The position numbers and the translations under genes were made by a program. A stretch of 40,355 bases of DNA from an uncultured Clostridia bacterium (GTDB lineage: Bacteria > Bacillota > Clostridia > Christensenellales > UBA1242): NCBI GenBank assembly GCA_905235475.1, contig CAJOLU010000007.1, positions 1 through 40,355 of the forward strand, in the 5' to 3' direction. The notes under the pieces are model-generated. The model worked only from the letters and a program-made list of their open reading frames with translations, ran no database searches and was not told where the DNA came from. This document shows positions 7,370-22,300 of the stretch, in pieces; the first letter of the stretch is position 1, and each line of letters begins with the position of its first letter.

Positions 7370-10300
7370 TCAATCTTTTCGTCGTGGAAGTGATGACAAT
7401 ATAATACATAATATGAATAATAAAACTAATACAGCAACACCCACTATAATTGAAATTATAGAGATAGACATCAAATCTTGATCTTCATCAACTGGAATTG
7501 TTGCATTTTCATAGATTAATGCATATCTTGAACTGTTGTATATCTTTAATTTAAATACTTCTTCTGCATTAATTCCGTCATAAACAACTACATCGTTTTC
7601 ATTTAAAAGAATAAGTTTAGGTTTTATTGAATCTACATTTTGTAACTGTTTAACCTCGTCTGGTATTGTTAAGCTTATTTCAACACCATCTCTCACTGTT
7701 TCAATCAATGTTTGCTCTTGATCTCCAATCTTCTTATACAAGTTAATGCTTACATAACTTAACAATTTTTGATCACTTCCTAAAGCATTCATTATGAATG
7801 ATTTTTCACTGTTAGATACTTCATTGTCAATTTGCTCAACCACAACATAAATGTCTATGTTACTACCAGTCTCAACTAAATATTGTTCTTCTTCGGTTAA
7901 TGAAATCTTACTAATAAGAGTTTCATCTTCATCAACTATCGATCCAGTGCTAAAGTTTTCAGGCACTTCAACTTTACCAATCCGACCTTTTTGAACATAT
8001 CTAATTGTTGAACCTTGGTCAATATTATATTCACTAAGAGTTTTTCCGTCACTCAAAATTGTTTGATTCAACAATAACGTTAATTTATCTGTTCTAATAT
8101 CAACCAATTGAGAAATCATACTTCTAGCATCATCTATTAAAGTTTCGCTACTTATATAAAGTTTTTCTGCATTTCCTTGCATAGGTTGATAATAAATAAA
8201 GAAATCTTCTAACCATTTTGCATATAAAGTTGCATTTCCTGTAACTGTGTATGTTTCAAAATTAACTTCTTCAACAAGTGTGTCATCCACACACCATGCA
8301 ACAAAAGTATAATGCAACATGCTTGGATCTTCTGGTGCAATAACTGGTTGACCATATTCAATAACTTGATCTGCTATGCTTGTTCCACCATTTGAGTTAA
8401 ACGTTATTGTGTAACTGTTAACCGTTCTTGTAAAGTTTGCGATTATTGTAATGTTTTCTGTCACTGTTTCCACAGTTCCTGTCCAACCATTAAATGCATA
8501 TGTATATTGTGCATCATTTACTGTCGCCGTAGCCACAACTGTTTGTCCGTTGATTGTAACTGTGTTTTCACTGACTGTAATTGCAGAACCATTTTCAACA
8601 TAAGGAATTTCTGCAAGATTAACAGTTCCGTAACTATCCACATTTACAATAAAGTTAACTGTGAATGTTTGATTAATTGTGTAAGATAATTGTTCAAAAC
8701 TATCGCTTAAAATATAATTATCGTTCAAAAGTGTTATCACAATGCTAATTTCACCACTTGATGTAAGATCTAGTGTTGGTTGTCCATTGCGTTCAAATGA
8801 AATTTCATAATCAGAACCTTCAACCAATCCCGCAATTGTGATTTCTGGTTTTTGTTCACTATTGTTGTAGTTAAACTCTGTTGCGGATAAAGTTACATCG
8901 TCATTAGTTATAATTTGACAGTTAATCTTCCAAGTAAGCACAACATCACCCATTGAGCCATCTGACCATCTCTGAGAACTATTTTTAAGACTTATTGTTA
9001 TTGTATATGTTCCAGTATTAGTTGCACTGATATCTCCAGTTAAATTCATGTATAACTCAATATAATCAATCAGTGTAATTGGTATTTCTTGTCCTGTATA
9101 AGTAAACTCAGTAATATTATTCAATATTGTTGGTTTATCAAATTCAAAAAATGCAGCAATTTCTGGATAATTGTTTTGAATCAATATCCAACCATTAGTA
9201 GCATTAAAATTAGACATTCCTTCCGGAGCAACATTAGCTGTTTGGACTTTCATATTATCATCTGTTAAAGAATATCCGCTTATTGCGTCATCTATGTCAT
9301 AATCATATCCAACAGCAACATCAGCAACTGTGTTCAAATAGTATGCATCATTAAATTCATATGTGCCATCATTAACTCCAATTAATCCTGCCTTACACAT
9401 ATTGTCTCCAGAAGTCGTTTCATATATCATTGTATTTAATTCACCCACAAAATAAACTCTTTGCAATGAAACACTTCCTTCTGCATAACCAATAATTCCA
9501 CCAACACATACTGCCGAGTTTGTCATGTTACTGTTAATAATACCACTCACATTACCAGTGCTTTGTGCATTTGTAATTGTTACTTCATATGTATATCCAG
9601 CAATACCACCAGCGCAAATCTCGACATCACTGGTCCCAATGTATATAACTGTAACATCTCCAGTGTTTCTAACGTTAGTAACTTCACATTCTTCCATGTC
9701 ACCAACAATTCCACCAGCTTCACACCAATTAGATTCTGATCTTGCTATAACCATTGCATTATTACTTAAGTTCGTAAGTTCGGTATTACTTGCTCGTCCA
9801 ACAATTCCACCAACAGAACATGTTCCATAAATTGAACCAGATGAAATAGTTAGATTTTTAATATATCCACCAGTAACATAGCCAAACAATCCAGAAACTT
9901 CATTATCAGGTGCAGTTTTTAAGTTTTTAATTTTTTTATAGTTTCCATCATAATATACTGTAAAGTCATTATATGGATTGTTATTAATTGGTGTCCAATT
10001 TAAATTTGTTAAATCAAGGTCAACCATTTGTTTGATATATGTCTCATTAAACATATCAGCATTTTCACTTACATATGCAAGATTTTCTTCACTTAAAATC
10101 AAATATGGTCTATCTTCTGTTCCTTCACCATTTGGCATTACGGATGAACCTACCCATGTTTGTTTTGATAAATTAGCAATTTCCCAAGCATAATTTAAAT
10201 CATTTGAACTACCATCAGCCCAACCAAAATTAGTTTTGTCACTCAATTTAACGACTAATGTATAGTTTCCCACATCAGTTCCACTATCATCACCATCTTT

Positions 10301-13300
10301 ACACATGTATTGTTCATTAAATCCGTTTAAAACAGGTTCTATTTCTAAACCAATATAATTATAAACATCATGTTCCATATATGGCTCTTCAATTATCACC
10401 TTGTTAACAGTAAAGTTAAGAATAATGTCTCTATTCGTCCCATCTGCCCAACTATAAAGTGGATTTTTAAGACTTATTATAATGGTTTGTTCACCAACAC
10501 TTGTTCCACTTGATGTCGCCGTCATAAATGCATCATAAAAGTCTTCAATTTCAATATAATCAAACAAATTCTCATCATATTCAAATTCTGTTGAAATTAA
10601 TGCTGGTATTGCAAGATTTGCAGTTGAAACATTATATCCAATGCTCTCTCCACCAATTCTCCATGCAATGCCAATTTGCCTTGAATGTTCATTTTCCCAT
10701 TGATAGTGGTCAGCGTCATTTAAGGTAAATGTTATTATGTATTCGCCTTCATTAATTGCACTTAATGTGCTTGCAGCCGCCACCATCTGAATATTTGTTG
10801 TGTCATATGTTACACTAGGCGTGATTTCAGAACCAGTATAGTCAAAATAAGTTTCGCTTAACTCTGGGAGTTCAACAATCGCTTTTATAATTTCCCAAGT
10901 AATTGTCTTATTTTCAGTGGTTCCATCTGCCCATATTGTGTTAGCAGTGTCAATTAAAGCAAATGTTATTGTGTAACTTTTTATATTTGTTCCACTCAAA
11001 TCATCTGTTGCTGATACAAGTGTATCATCATAAACAACATCTGGTGTTATTATGCTTCCTGTCCATTCGTAACTTAGCTCATCAAGAGTTGGAAGTTCAA
11101 CAATTGCTTTTGTAATTTCCCAAGTAATTGTTTTAGATTCTGTGGTTTCATCTGTCCATATTGTGTTATCAGTGTCAATTAGATCAAATGTTATTGTGTA
11201 ACTTCCAGCATCTGTTCCACTTAAATCAACTGTTGCTGATACAAGTGTATCATCATAAACAACATCTGGTGTTATTGCACTTCCTGTCCATACATAACTT
11301 AACTCATCAAGAGTTGGAAGTTCAACAATTACTTTTGTAATTTCCCAAGTGATTGTTTTGTCTGCTGTGGTTCCATCTGCCCATTGATAATGTTCAGGGT
11401 CATCTAATATGAATGTTATTGTGTAACTTCCAGCATTGGTTCCACTTAAATTATTTGCTGATACAAGTGTATCATCATAAACAACATCTGGTGTTATTGT
11501 GCTTCCTGTCCATTCGTAACTTAACTCATCAAGAGTTGGCAATGCAACAGGCACTTTTGTTATTGTTATTGTATAAGTTTTTGCTGTATTAGTGCCATCT
11601 GCCCAGCTGTAGCCTGTGTTTTTCAGGCTTATTGTAACTGTTTGTTCACCAGCATTTGTTTCACTTAGGGTTGCTGTCATAAATGCATCATAGAAATTCT
11701 CAAAGTCAAGATCTTCAATTAGATTAAGTGTATATTCATATTCATCTTGCAACAATGTTGGCATCTCAAGGTTTGCCGTCGAAATAGCGCAATTTGGCAA
11801 TTGTATATCCAAAGTTGGATATTCGCCAGCAACCAATGTCCAACCATTGCTTTCTGTAAAGGCACTCATATTTTCTGGTGCAAAACCATCTGTTTCAACC
11901 TTCATTTGCGCTGTTGTTAAGCCATTGGATGATGGAATGTTTGTTCCACTTGTGTTTGTGTTAAAGTAACTATCATATATTTGCAGGCCAGCACCACCTG
12001 AGACTGCTAATCCTGATGCAGTTAAATTTGTTGATTGTGTGTAAGATGTTGATCCACGTTTTACGGTAATTTGCCCAGCATTATAACATCTTGTTAATGT
12101 TAACGGACCACTAACGGAAACGTTGGATTGATATCCACAAATTCCACCAGCATAGATGTAATTACTAGTGCTGGTTGAACCACTGTTTTGTGCGTAAACA
12201 GAACCCAAATTATATCCGTTTGTTATACTAAGCGTGTTAATGCTACAACCAGCAATTCCACCAACATAAACATATGTTGTTGTGTAATTATATGTGCAGG
12301 TTCCAGAAATAGCTCCAGTGTTGTATACATTTGTAAATGTTCCAACACCGCCACCAACAAGCCCACCAATATAACTGCTGTAATCTCCACTATAACTTAT
12401 TGCACCTGTGTTGTAACAATTGTTTATTGTTAAAGTGCTAAGGCCGTGAGTCGAACCAATAAGACCACCAATGTATTTGTTATAGCCACTAAAACTATAA
12501 GAAGATGTGGCATACACTGTTGCTTTGTTGTAACAGTTTTCAAACGTAAATGAACCTTCCCCAATAAAGCCAACAAAGCCACCAAGATAAGCATAACTTG
12601 AATTAGAATTTGTGCTAACTATTGAACCACTTTCTATTCCAAGATTTTTAATGTAACCGCCATGAACATAAGCAAACAATCCACCAACATAGTTTGAACT
12701 ACTTCGAACGTTGATGTTTGAAATGGTGTGTCCATCGCCATCATAATAATAAGTATGATTACTAGAGGTTGTGTTAATTGGCGTCCATAATTTGTTGTTT
12801 AAGTCAATGTCTATAGTTTGTTTTAAGTATGCCCCACTAAACAAAGCGCTATTATCTGAAACATATTTTAAGTTGGCAGCGCTTTTAATTAAGTATGGAT
12901 TGCTTTCACTGTTTAATGAAGATTTATCAAAAAGAACTGGTGTTGTGCTGTCTGTGCCATTCCAAACACTTGTTGGTCTTATTCTATATCCAAATTTATC
13001 TACACCAATACTCCATGCTATTGCAATTTGCCTTGAGTGACCACTTTCCCATTGAGAGTGGTCAGGGTCATTTAATGTAAATGTTACTGTATATTCGCCT
13101 TCATCTGTTGCACTTGAATCTCCACCAACTGTTACATGCGTTGTGTCAACTGTAATGTCAGGAGTAATCACTGTTCCATTGTAATCAAAATAAATTCCAC
13201 TTAACTTTGGCAATTCAACAACTATTTTTTCAATTTCCCAAGTAATTGTTTTATCTTCTGTAGTTTCATCTGCCCATTGATAATGTTCAGGGTCATCTAA

Positions 13301-16300
13301 CGTGAATGTTATTGTGTAACTTCCAACATCTGTTCCACTTAAATCATCTGTTGCTGAAACATATGCATTGTTATACTCAACATTTGGTGTTATTTCATTA
13401 CCTGTGTATGCATAACTTGTTTTTTCCAATGTTGGATTTGCAACAATATGTTTAACAATATGCCATGTAATCACATAATTACTTATTGAACCATCAGACC
13501 AATTTGTATTCATATTTTCATTAAGACTAAAGATGGTTGTATATGTGCCAAGTTCACTACCGCTTAAGTCACCAGAAATGGTAACCAAATCCTCATTATA
13601 TGTAAATTCTGGAATTATCACATCCCCAGTGTATTCAAATGTTTGAGAATTTATTATTGGCAAACTTTCATGTCTTTTATCAATAATTATATCAAATATA
13701 ATGTCATCAACCGATTCATCAGCCCATGCAAAATTATTTGAATCCTTGATTGATATTGTTATTATCTGCCTACCAACACCAAAGCTTGTTATAGTGCGGG
13801 TTAAATAGTCTTCATCAAAGTTTTGCATTCCAACAGACGTGTATACTTCATTAGCACTTCCAGTATAGCGTATATAATCACTTTCAATTTCAACTTTTGT
13901 TAATAACTTTTTATTAATTGTTATTGAATAAGTTTTATTTGTATTGGTGCCATCTGCCCAACTGTAACCCGTGTTTTTAAGGCTTATTGTAACTGTTTGT
14001 TCACCAGCATTTGTTCCACTTAATGTTGATGTCATAAATGCATCATAGAAGTTTTCAAATTTAGGTTCATAAACCAAGTCAGGGTTGTATTCAAATTTAT
14101 CTTGCAACAATGTTGGAATTTCAAGATTTAATGAATTTACCTTTTTACCATAATCTGGCAATGTTAATGTTGGGTATTGTCCTGCCACAAGTGTCCAACC
14201 ATTACTTTCTGTAAATGCACTCATGCTGCTTGGCGCAACACCATATGTTGCAACCTTCATTTGCTCTGTTGTTAAACCATAGTTTGTTGTTGTGCGATAT
14301 GCATAGGTTGTGCCACTTGTTTCTGTGTTAAAGTAGCTATCATAAATTGTTGGTGCATTGTAGCCTGTCAATCCTGCCGCATTTAAGTTTGTTGAATAAG
14401 TGTCAGATGTTGTTCCACGCATTGCGGTAATTCGCCCAGCATTATAACATCGTGTGAACGTTGCTGAACTATATTGATATCCAATAATTCCACCAGCATA
14501 AATGCAATTACTAGTGCTGGTTGAACCACTGTTTTGTGCGTAAACAGAACCTAAATTATATCCATTTGTTATACTAATGTTATTGTTATAACCAATGATT
14601 CCACCAACATAAACATATCTTGTTGTGTTTGTATAGGTGCACGTTCCAGAAATACCTCCTGTGTTATATACATTTGTAAATGTTCCAGTATAACAATAAC
14701 CAACAAGACCACCAATATAACTGCTGTCATATCCGCTGTAACTTATTGCACCTGTGTTGTAACAATTGTCTATTGTTAAAGTAGCACCATTATAAGAATA
14801 TCCAACAAGCCCACCAATATATTTAGTGCAGGAACTACCATTATAACCATATGTGCTAGATACTGTTGCTTTGTTGTAACAGTTTTCAAATGTAAATGAA
14901 CCATAAAAGTAACCAATAAAGCCACCAAGATAAGAATTAGATGAACTAGCGTATGTGCTGACTATTGAGCCACTTTCTATTCCAAGGTTTTTAATGTAAC
15001 CAGTGCCAACACGACCAAACAATCCACCAACATACTGTGAACCACTGTTTACACTTATGTTTGAAATAGTGTGCCCATCGCCATCATAATAATAATTATA
15101 AGAGCTAGAAGTTGTGTTAATTGGCGTCCATGATTCATTGTTTAAGTCAATGTTTATAGTTTGTTTAAAGTATGCATTATTATATGAACTATAGTTATCT
15201 GAAACATATTTTAAGTTTGCTGCACTTCCAATTAAATATGGATTGCTTTCACTGTTTGTTAATGATGTATTTAACAAAACTGGTGCTATGCTGTCTGTGC
15301 CGTTCCAAACACTTACTCCACTATAATATCCATTTTTGTCTCCACCAATTCTCCATGCAATGGTCAATTCGCGGTTGTATCCCGTTTCCCATTCCATATT
15401 AACATCATCATTTAATGTAAAGATAATGTTATATTGCCCTTCATCTGTTGCGCTTAAATCTCCACTAACTGTTACACGAGTTGTGTCAACTGTAATTTCA
15501 GGGGTAATGACATTTCCAGTGTAATCAAAATATGTTGCACTTAACTCTGGCAATTCAACAATTGCTTTTGTAATTTCCCAAGTGATTGTTTTATCTTCTA
15601 TAGTTTCATCTGCCCATTGATAATACTCTGTATCATTTAAAGTGAATGTTATTGTATAACTTCCTATATTTGTTCCACTTAAATCATCTGTAGCTGATAT
15701 AAGTGTATTGTCGTAAACAACATCTGGTGTTATTGCACTTCCTGTCCATTCGTAGGTTAACGCATCAAGAGTTGGCAATGCAACAATTATTTTTGTAATT
15801 TCCCAAGCGATTGTTTTATCTTCTATAGTTTCATCTGCCCATTGATAATACTCTGTATCATTTAATGTGAATGTTATTGTGTAACTTCCTATATTTGTTC
15901 CACTTGTGTTTCCTGTTACTGATATAAGTGTATCATCATAAACAACATCTGGTGTTATTGCACTTCCTGTCCATTCGTAACTTAACTCATTAAGGGTTGG
16001 AAGTTCAACAATTGCTTTGGTTATTGTTATTGTATAAGTTTTTGCTGCATTACTTCCATCTGCCCAACTGTAAAGAGAATTTTTAAGACTTACTGTAACT
16101 GTTTGTTCACCAACATTTGTTCCACTTAAGGTTGCTGTCATAAATGCATCATATAGGTTTTCAAATTCAAGTTCATTAACTAAATTAGGGTTATATTCAT
16201 ATTCATTTTGCAACAATATTGGAATTTCAAGGCTTGCGGTTGAACCATCATATCCAGTGTTCTCTCCACCAATTTGCCAAGCAATGCCAATTTGCCTTGA

Positions 16301-19300
16301 ATGTCCATTTTCCCATTGATAATGGTCAGGGTCATTTAATGTAAATGTTGTAACATACTCTCCAATTTCTACCCCAATCTTATCGCCACCAATTGTTGCT
16401 AACCCATTATCAAAATTACTGATAGATGGAATAACTGCATTACCCGTGTATGCAAAATATGTTGAAGCAAATGTTGGTAATAAAACTTTGATTTTTTCGA
16501 TTTCCCAAGTTATTGTTTTGTCTGTATTAGTGCCATCTGCCCAACTGTAACCAGTGTTTTTAAGGCTTATTGTAACTGTTTGCAGACCAAGATTTGTTCC
16601 ACTTAGAGTTGCTGTCATAAATGCGTCATAGAAGTTTTCAAATTCAAGTTCATAAACCAAATCAGGGTTGTATTCAAATTTATCTTGCAACAATGTTGGA
16701 ATTTCAAGATTTAATGAATTTACCTTTTTACTATAATCTGGCAATGTTAATGTTGGATATTGTCCTGCCACAAGTGTCCAACCATTGCTTTCTGTAAAGG
16801 CACTCATATTTTCTGGTGCAACACCATATGTTACAACCTTCATTTGCTCTGTTGTTAAACCATAGTCTGTTGTTGTGCCATATGCATAGGTTGTGCCACT
16901 TGTGCTTGTGTTAAAGTAGCTATCATAAATTGTTGGTGCACTAAAACTGGAACCAACCAATCCTGCCGCCTGTAAGTTTGTTGAGTTTGTGTTAGATGTT
17001 GATCCACGCATTGCAATAATTTGACCAGCATTATAACATCTTGTTAGTGTTGCCGTGCTCTCTCGGAATCCAATAATTCCACCAGCGTAGATACGGTTGT
17101 TAGTGTTAGTTGAACCACTGTTTTGCGCAAGCACACTTCCTGTGTTATAGGCATTTGTTATATTGAGTGTGCCATTGTTAACTCCAACAATTCCACCAAC
17201 ATAAACATATCTTGTTGTGCCTGTATAGGTGCAGATTGCAGATATAGCTCCTGTGTTATACACATTTGTAAATGTTCCATAGCCTTGACCAACAAGCCCA
17301 CCAATATAACTACTGTTATATCCCTCATAACTTATTGCACCTTCGTTGTAACAATTGTTTATTGTTAAAGTGTATACAGCACGTCCAACAAGCCCACCAA
17401 GGTATTTGGTGTAACCATTAGAACCAGATGCTGATACTGTTGCTTTGTTGTAACAGTTTTCCAATGTAAATGAACCATAAATGTAACCAACAAAACCACC
17501 AAAATGAGCATCATTTGCACTATTATATGTGCCAACTATTGAGCCACTTTCTATTCCAAGGTTTTTAATGTAACCCATGTAAACATAACCAAATAAGCCA
17601 CCAAAATATTGCGAACTATTGTTTACACTTATGTTTGAAATAGTGTGTCCATCGCCATCATAGTAATAATTATAATTGCTAGAAGTTGTGTTAATTGGCG
17701 TCCATGATTCATTGTTTAAGTCAATGTTTATAGTTTGTTTAAAGTATGCACCACCAAATGAATTGTAATTATCTGAAACATATTTTAAGTTTGCAGCGCT
17801 TTTAATTAAGTATGGATTGCTTTCACTGTTTGCTGCATTTGCATCCAAAAGCACTGGTGCTGTGCTGTCTGTGCCATTCCAAACACTTACTCCGCTGTAA
17901 TATCCATTTTTGTCTCCAGCAATTCGCCATGCAATTGCAACTTGCCTTGAATGTCCATTTGCCCATTGAGATTGTTCGGAATCTTTTAAAGTAAATGTTA
18001 GTATATATTGCCCTTCTTGTGTTGCACTTACATCTCCACTAACTATTACACGAGTTGTGTCAACTGTAATTTCAGGAGTAATTGCTGTTCCAGTGTAATC
18101 AAAATATGTTGTGCTTAACTCTGGAAGTTCAACAATTGCTGTTGTAATTTCCCAAGTGATTGTTTTAGATCCTGTGGTTTCATCTGCCCATATTGTGTTT
18201 TCAGTGTCAATTAATGCAAATGTTATTGTGTAACTTCCCACATCTGTTGCACTTGCATTTCCAGTTACTGAAATATATGCACTGTTATACTCAACATTTG
18301 GAGTTATTGCACTTCCAATCCATTCGTAACTTAGCTCATCAAGGGTTGGAAGTTCAACAATTGCTTTTGTAATTTCCCAAGTGATTGTTTTATATTCTGT
18401 GGTTCCATCTGCCCACATTGTGTTGACAGCGTCAATTAATGCAAATGTTATTGTGTAACTTCCTACATCTGTTCCATTCACATTTCCTGTTACTGACATA
18501 AGTGTGTTATCGCACACAACATTTGGTGTTATTTCGCTTCCTGTCCATTCGTAGGTTAACTCATCAAGAGTTGGCAATTCAACAGTGCTCTTAACAATAT
18601 AAACCATATATACAATGTTTGTAGTTGACCCATCTGCCCAACACGAATATTCTGTATTCAGTAGTGAAATTGTAATTGTTTGATCACCCAAACTGAGTCC
18701 ACTTATTGCAATTTGCATAAATTGTTCATCAAAATTTGCAATTTGTAATGTTGTCAAAACTTGTTCTAAAGAAGCATTATAAAAAACAATATTTGATGTC
18801 AAAATAGGCTTTTCTAATAAATTTTTAGTAACAGTAAGTTCAAACACTTTATCTGTATTAGTGCCATCTGCCCAACTGTAAAGTGGATTTTTAAGGCTTA
18901 TTGTCACTGTTTGCGAACCAACATTTGTTCCACTTAGAGTTGCTGTCATATATGCATCATAGAAGTTTTCAAATTCAAGTTTATTAACTAAATTAGGGTC
19001 GTATGCATATTCATCTTGCAACAATGTTGGAATTGCAAGATTTAAGGAATTTCCTTTTTTACCATAATCTGGTAATGCCAGTGTTGGATATTGGCCAGCA
19101 ACCAATGTCCAGCCATTACCTTCTGTAAATGCACTCATATTTTCTGGTGCAACGCTATTTGTTACAACCTGCATTTGTTCTGTTGTTAAGCCTTCGGTAT
19201 ATCCCAAGGTTGTTCCACTTGTGGTTGTATTATTATAACAGTCATCTTCTGTTGTTACCACACCATATCCAACAAATGCCTGTGCCAATATGTTTGTATC

Positions 19301-22300
19301 ACTTGTGTAAGGTGTTGATCCACGCATTGCAGTAATTTGTCCAGCATTATAACATCTTGTTAATGTCACATTATAATTTTTACGACCAAGAATTCCACCA
19401 GCGTAAATTTCGTTGGTAGTGCTAGTTGAACCACTGTTTTGTGCAAGCACACTTCCTGTGTTATAGGCATTTGTTATATTAAGTGTGCCATTGTTAACTC
19501 CAATAAATCCACCAACATTAACATATTTTGTCGTGCTTGTATAGGTGCAGATTCCAGATATAGCTCCTGTGTTATACACATTTGTAAGTGTTCCACGTCC
19601 TTGGCCAACAAGACCACCAATACCAACGCAGTTATAACCATTGTAACTTATGTCACCTGCGTTGTAACAATTGGTTATTGTTAATGTGTTTATAGCACGT
19701 CCAACAAGCCCACCAATGTATTTATAATATGAATAATAGTTGTTAAATCCGTAGGTGCTTGACACAGTTGCTTTATTGTAACAATTTTCCATTGTTAATG
19801 CAAATGATGCAAGTCCAACAAATCCACCAAGATAAGCATCTGCTGAACTATTATATGTGCAGACTATTGATCCACTTTCTATTCCTAGGTTTTTAATGTA
19901 ACCAGTGCTAACATAACCAAACAATCCACCAACATACTGCGAACCATTGTTTACGTTAATGTTTGAAATAGTGTGTCCATTTCCATCGTAGTAATAATTA
20001 TAATCGTTAGAAGTTGTGTTAATTGGCGTCCATGATTCGTTATTTAAGTCAATGTCTATAGTTTGTTTAAAGTATGCACCACCAAATGAATTGTAATTAT
20101 CTGAAACATATTTTAAGTTTGCAGCACTTTCAATTAAATATGGATTACTTTCGCTGTTTGATGCAGATGCATCCAAAAGAACTGGCGCTATGCTGTCTGT
20201 GCCATTCCATACATTTGCACCGCTGTAATATCCATTTTTGTCTCCCCCAATTCGCCAAGCAACACCAATTTGTCTTGAATGTCCACTCGACCATTGAGAT
20301 TGTTCAGAATCTTTTAAAGTAAATGTTAGTATATATTGCCCTTCTTCTGTTGCACTTAAATCTCCACTAACTGTTACGCGAGTTGTGTCAAACATAATTT
20401 CAGGAGTAATTGCTGTTCCAGTGTAATCAAAATATGTTGTGCTTAACTCTGGCAGTTCAACAATTGCTGTTGTAATTTCCCAAGTGATTGTTTTAGCTTC
20501 TGTGGTTTCATCTGCCCACATTGTGTTTTCAGTGTTAATTAATGCAAAGGTTATTGTGTAACTTCCCACATCTGTTGCACTAACATTTCCAGTTACTGAA
20601 ACATATGCGCCGTTATACTCAACATATAGTGTGATTGCACTTCCCGTCCATTCATAGGTTAACTCATCGCAAATAATTGGAAGTTCAACAATTGATTTTG
20701 TTATTGTTATTGCATAAGTTTTGTCAGTCTTAGAACCATCAACCCAACTATAAAGTGAATTTTTAAGGCTTACTGTAACCGTTTGTTCACCAACACTTGT
20801 TCCACTTAAGGTTGCTGTCATATATTCATCATAGAAGTAATCAAAGTCAAGTTCGTTAATTAAATTAGGGTTGTATTCATATTCATCTTGGAACAATATT
20901 GGAATTTCCAGCTCAGTCTTCCAAATCCTCCATTCAAAAGTTTTTGGAGTTGTTAAACCATCAGCCCAGTAGCATCCATCATTAAGCACAAAAGAAATGT
21001 AATAAGTGCCTTCGGCAATTGCATATTGTGTTCCATCAACCGTAAAAAATTCCGTAGACCCGTCAAAGCAAGTCTGTTCTTCTCCATTGAAGAAGAAATC
21101 TTGTGTAACAGATGGAATACAAACATAGTTTTGTTCAGACTCATATAAGAAAGTTGGATAACAATCTTTTACAAGTTTCCATCCGTTTTCAGGACTAAAC
21201 TCAATCATTCCATAAGGCTCAACATAGTTAAACGCACTTTGCATCAAACTAGTAATAAGACCACCACTTGAGTCCCCCCAAGAGCCAATGCCATAATTTG
21301 TGCCCGATGTTTGCATGTTAAAATAGCATTTTTCTACCAGTGTGCCTGATGCATAACCAACTAAACCACCTGCCGTTGCATACCATTGATAATATGTGTT
21401 TTCAGCATTTACAAAACCAACATTATAGGCAAAACTTAGTGTAGTGTTGTAGGCAGCATAACCAATTAAACCACCTGCATAACAACTATAATATGAATTT
21501 CCAGTTGAAATTACGCTTCCAGTGTTATAAGCATTTTGTATTGTTGTTCTATCGGTATAACCCACAATTCCACCAGCATATGCCTCATAATTAGAATTTG
21601 CCACTACTTTTGCAGAATTATAAACATTTACAAATTCACTGTTAACAGCATAAGCGGCAATACCACCTGCATATGTTGTTGCAGAAATTTCACTATCAAC
21701 TATTCCTAAGTTTGTGATTAAACTATCTGAAATGTAACCAAACAGTCCACCATATTCTTGATTTGCAATTTTCAAGCCATATACTTTGTGGCCATTTCCG
21801 TTATAGTTAAATGAATAACCATAATCTTCCCCAATTGCTGTAAATGCATGCAAATTTAGATTAATGTCTTTTGTTTGACTTAAATATTTTCCATCAAAAT
21901 CAAATGCATTATCACTAACATACTTTAAGTTAGCTCCACTTTCAATTATATATGGGTTATCAACACTGTTTTCCTTTGAGTTGTTCAAAAGCGCAGGAGC
22001 AACACTAGTTACACCATCCCATGAATCAACTGCTTTTGATATATTATAAGAAACACTATAAGCATCGGTGGTTTCATCTTCCCACATAGAATTCGTTGTG
22101 CTACGTAATGCAATCTTAAAGGAGTATTCCCCTTCTTCAACCCCAAGTTCATTTAATTGTGACATAATTCTAGAGTCGAATCCAAATGCGGATGGTTCAA
22201 TTGGCAAACCTGTCCATCCATATACTGTTAAGAACACTGGTTTGTTTACAACAATTGGCACTATTTCCCATTGCACAACTTTGTTTTCAGTGGTTTTATC

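Noticed and set aside
7370..7460. Sortase LPXTG anchor at the end of the giant protein
   Set aside because: The tail reads SLPRRKD after the membrane helix; no LPXTG lies before the helix, so a plain membrane anchor is more likely.
7988..8206. Ubiquitin-like segment as a protein-conjugation system
   Set aside because: No terminal Gly-Gly, and no E1-, E2- or protease-like gene nearby; the domain is internal to a larger chain.
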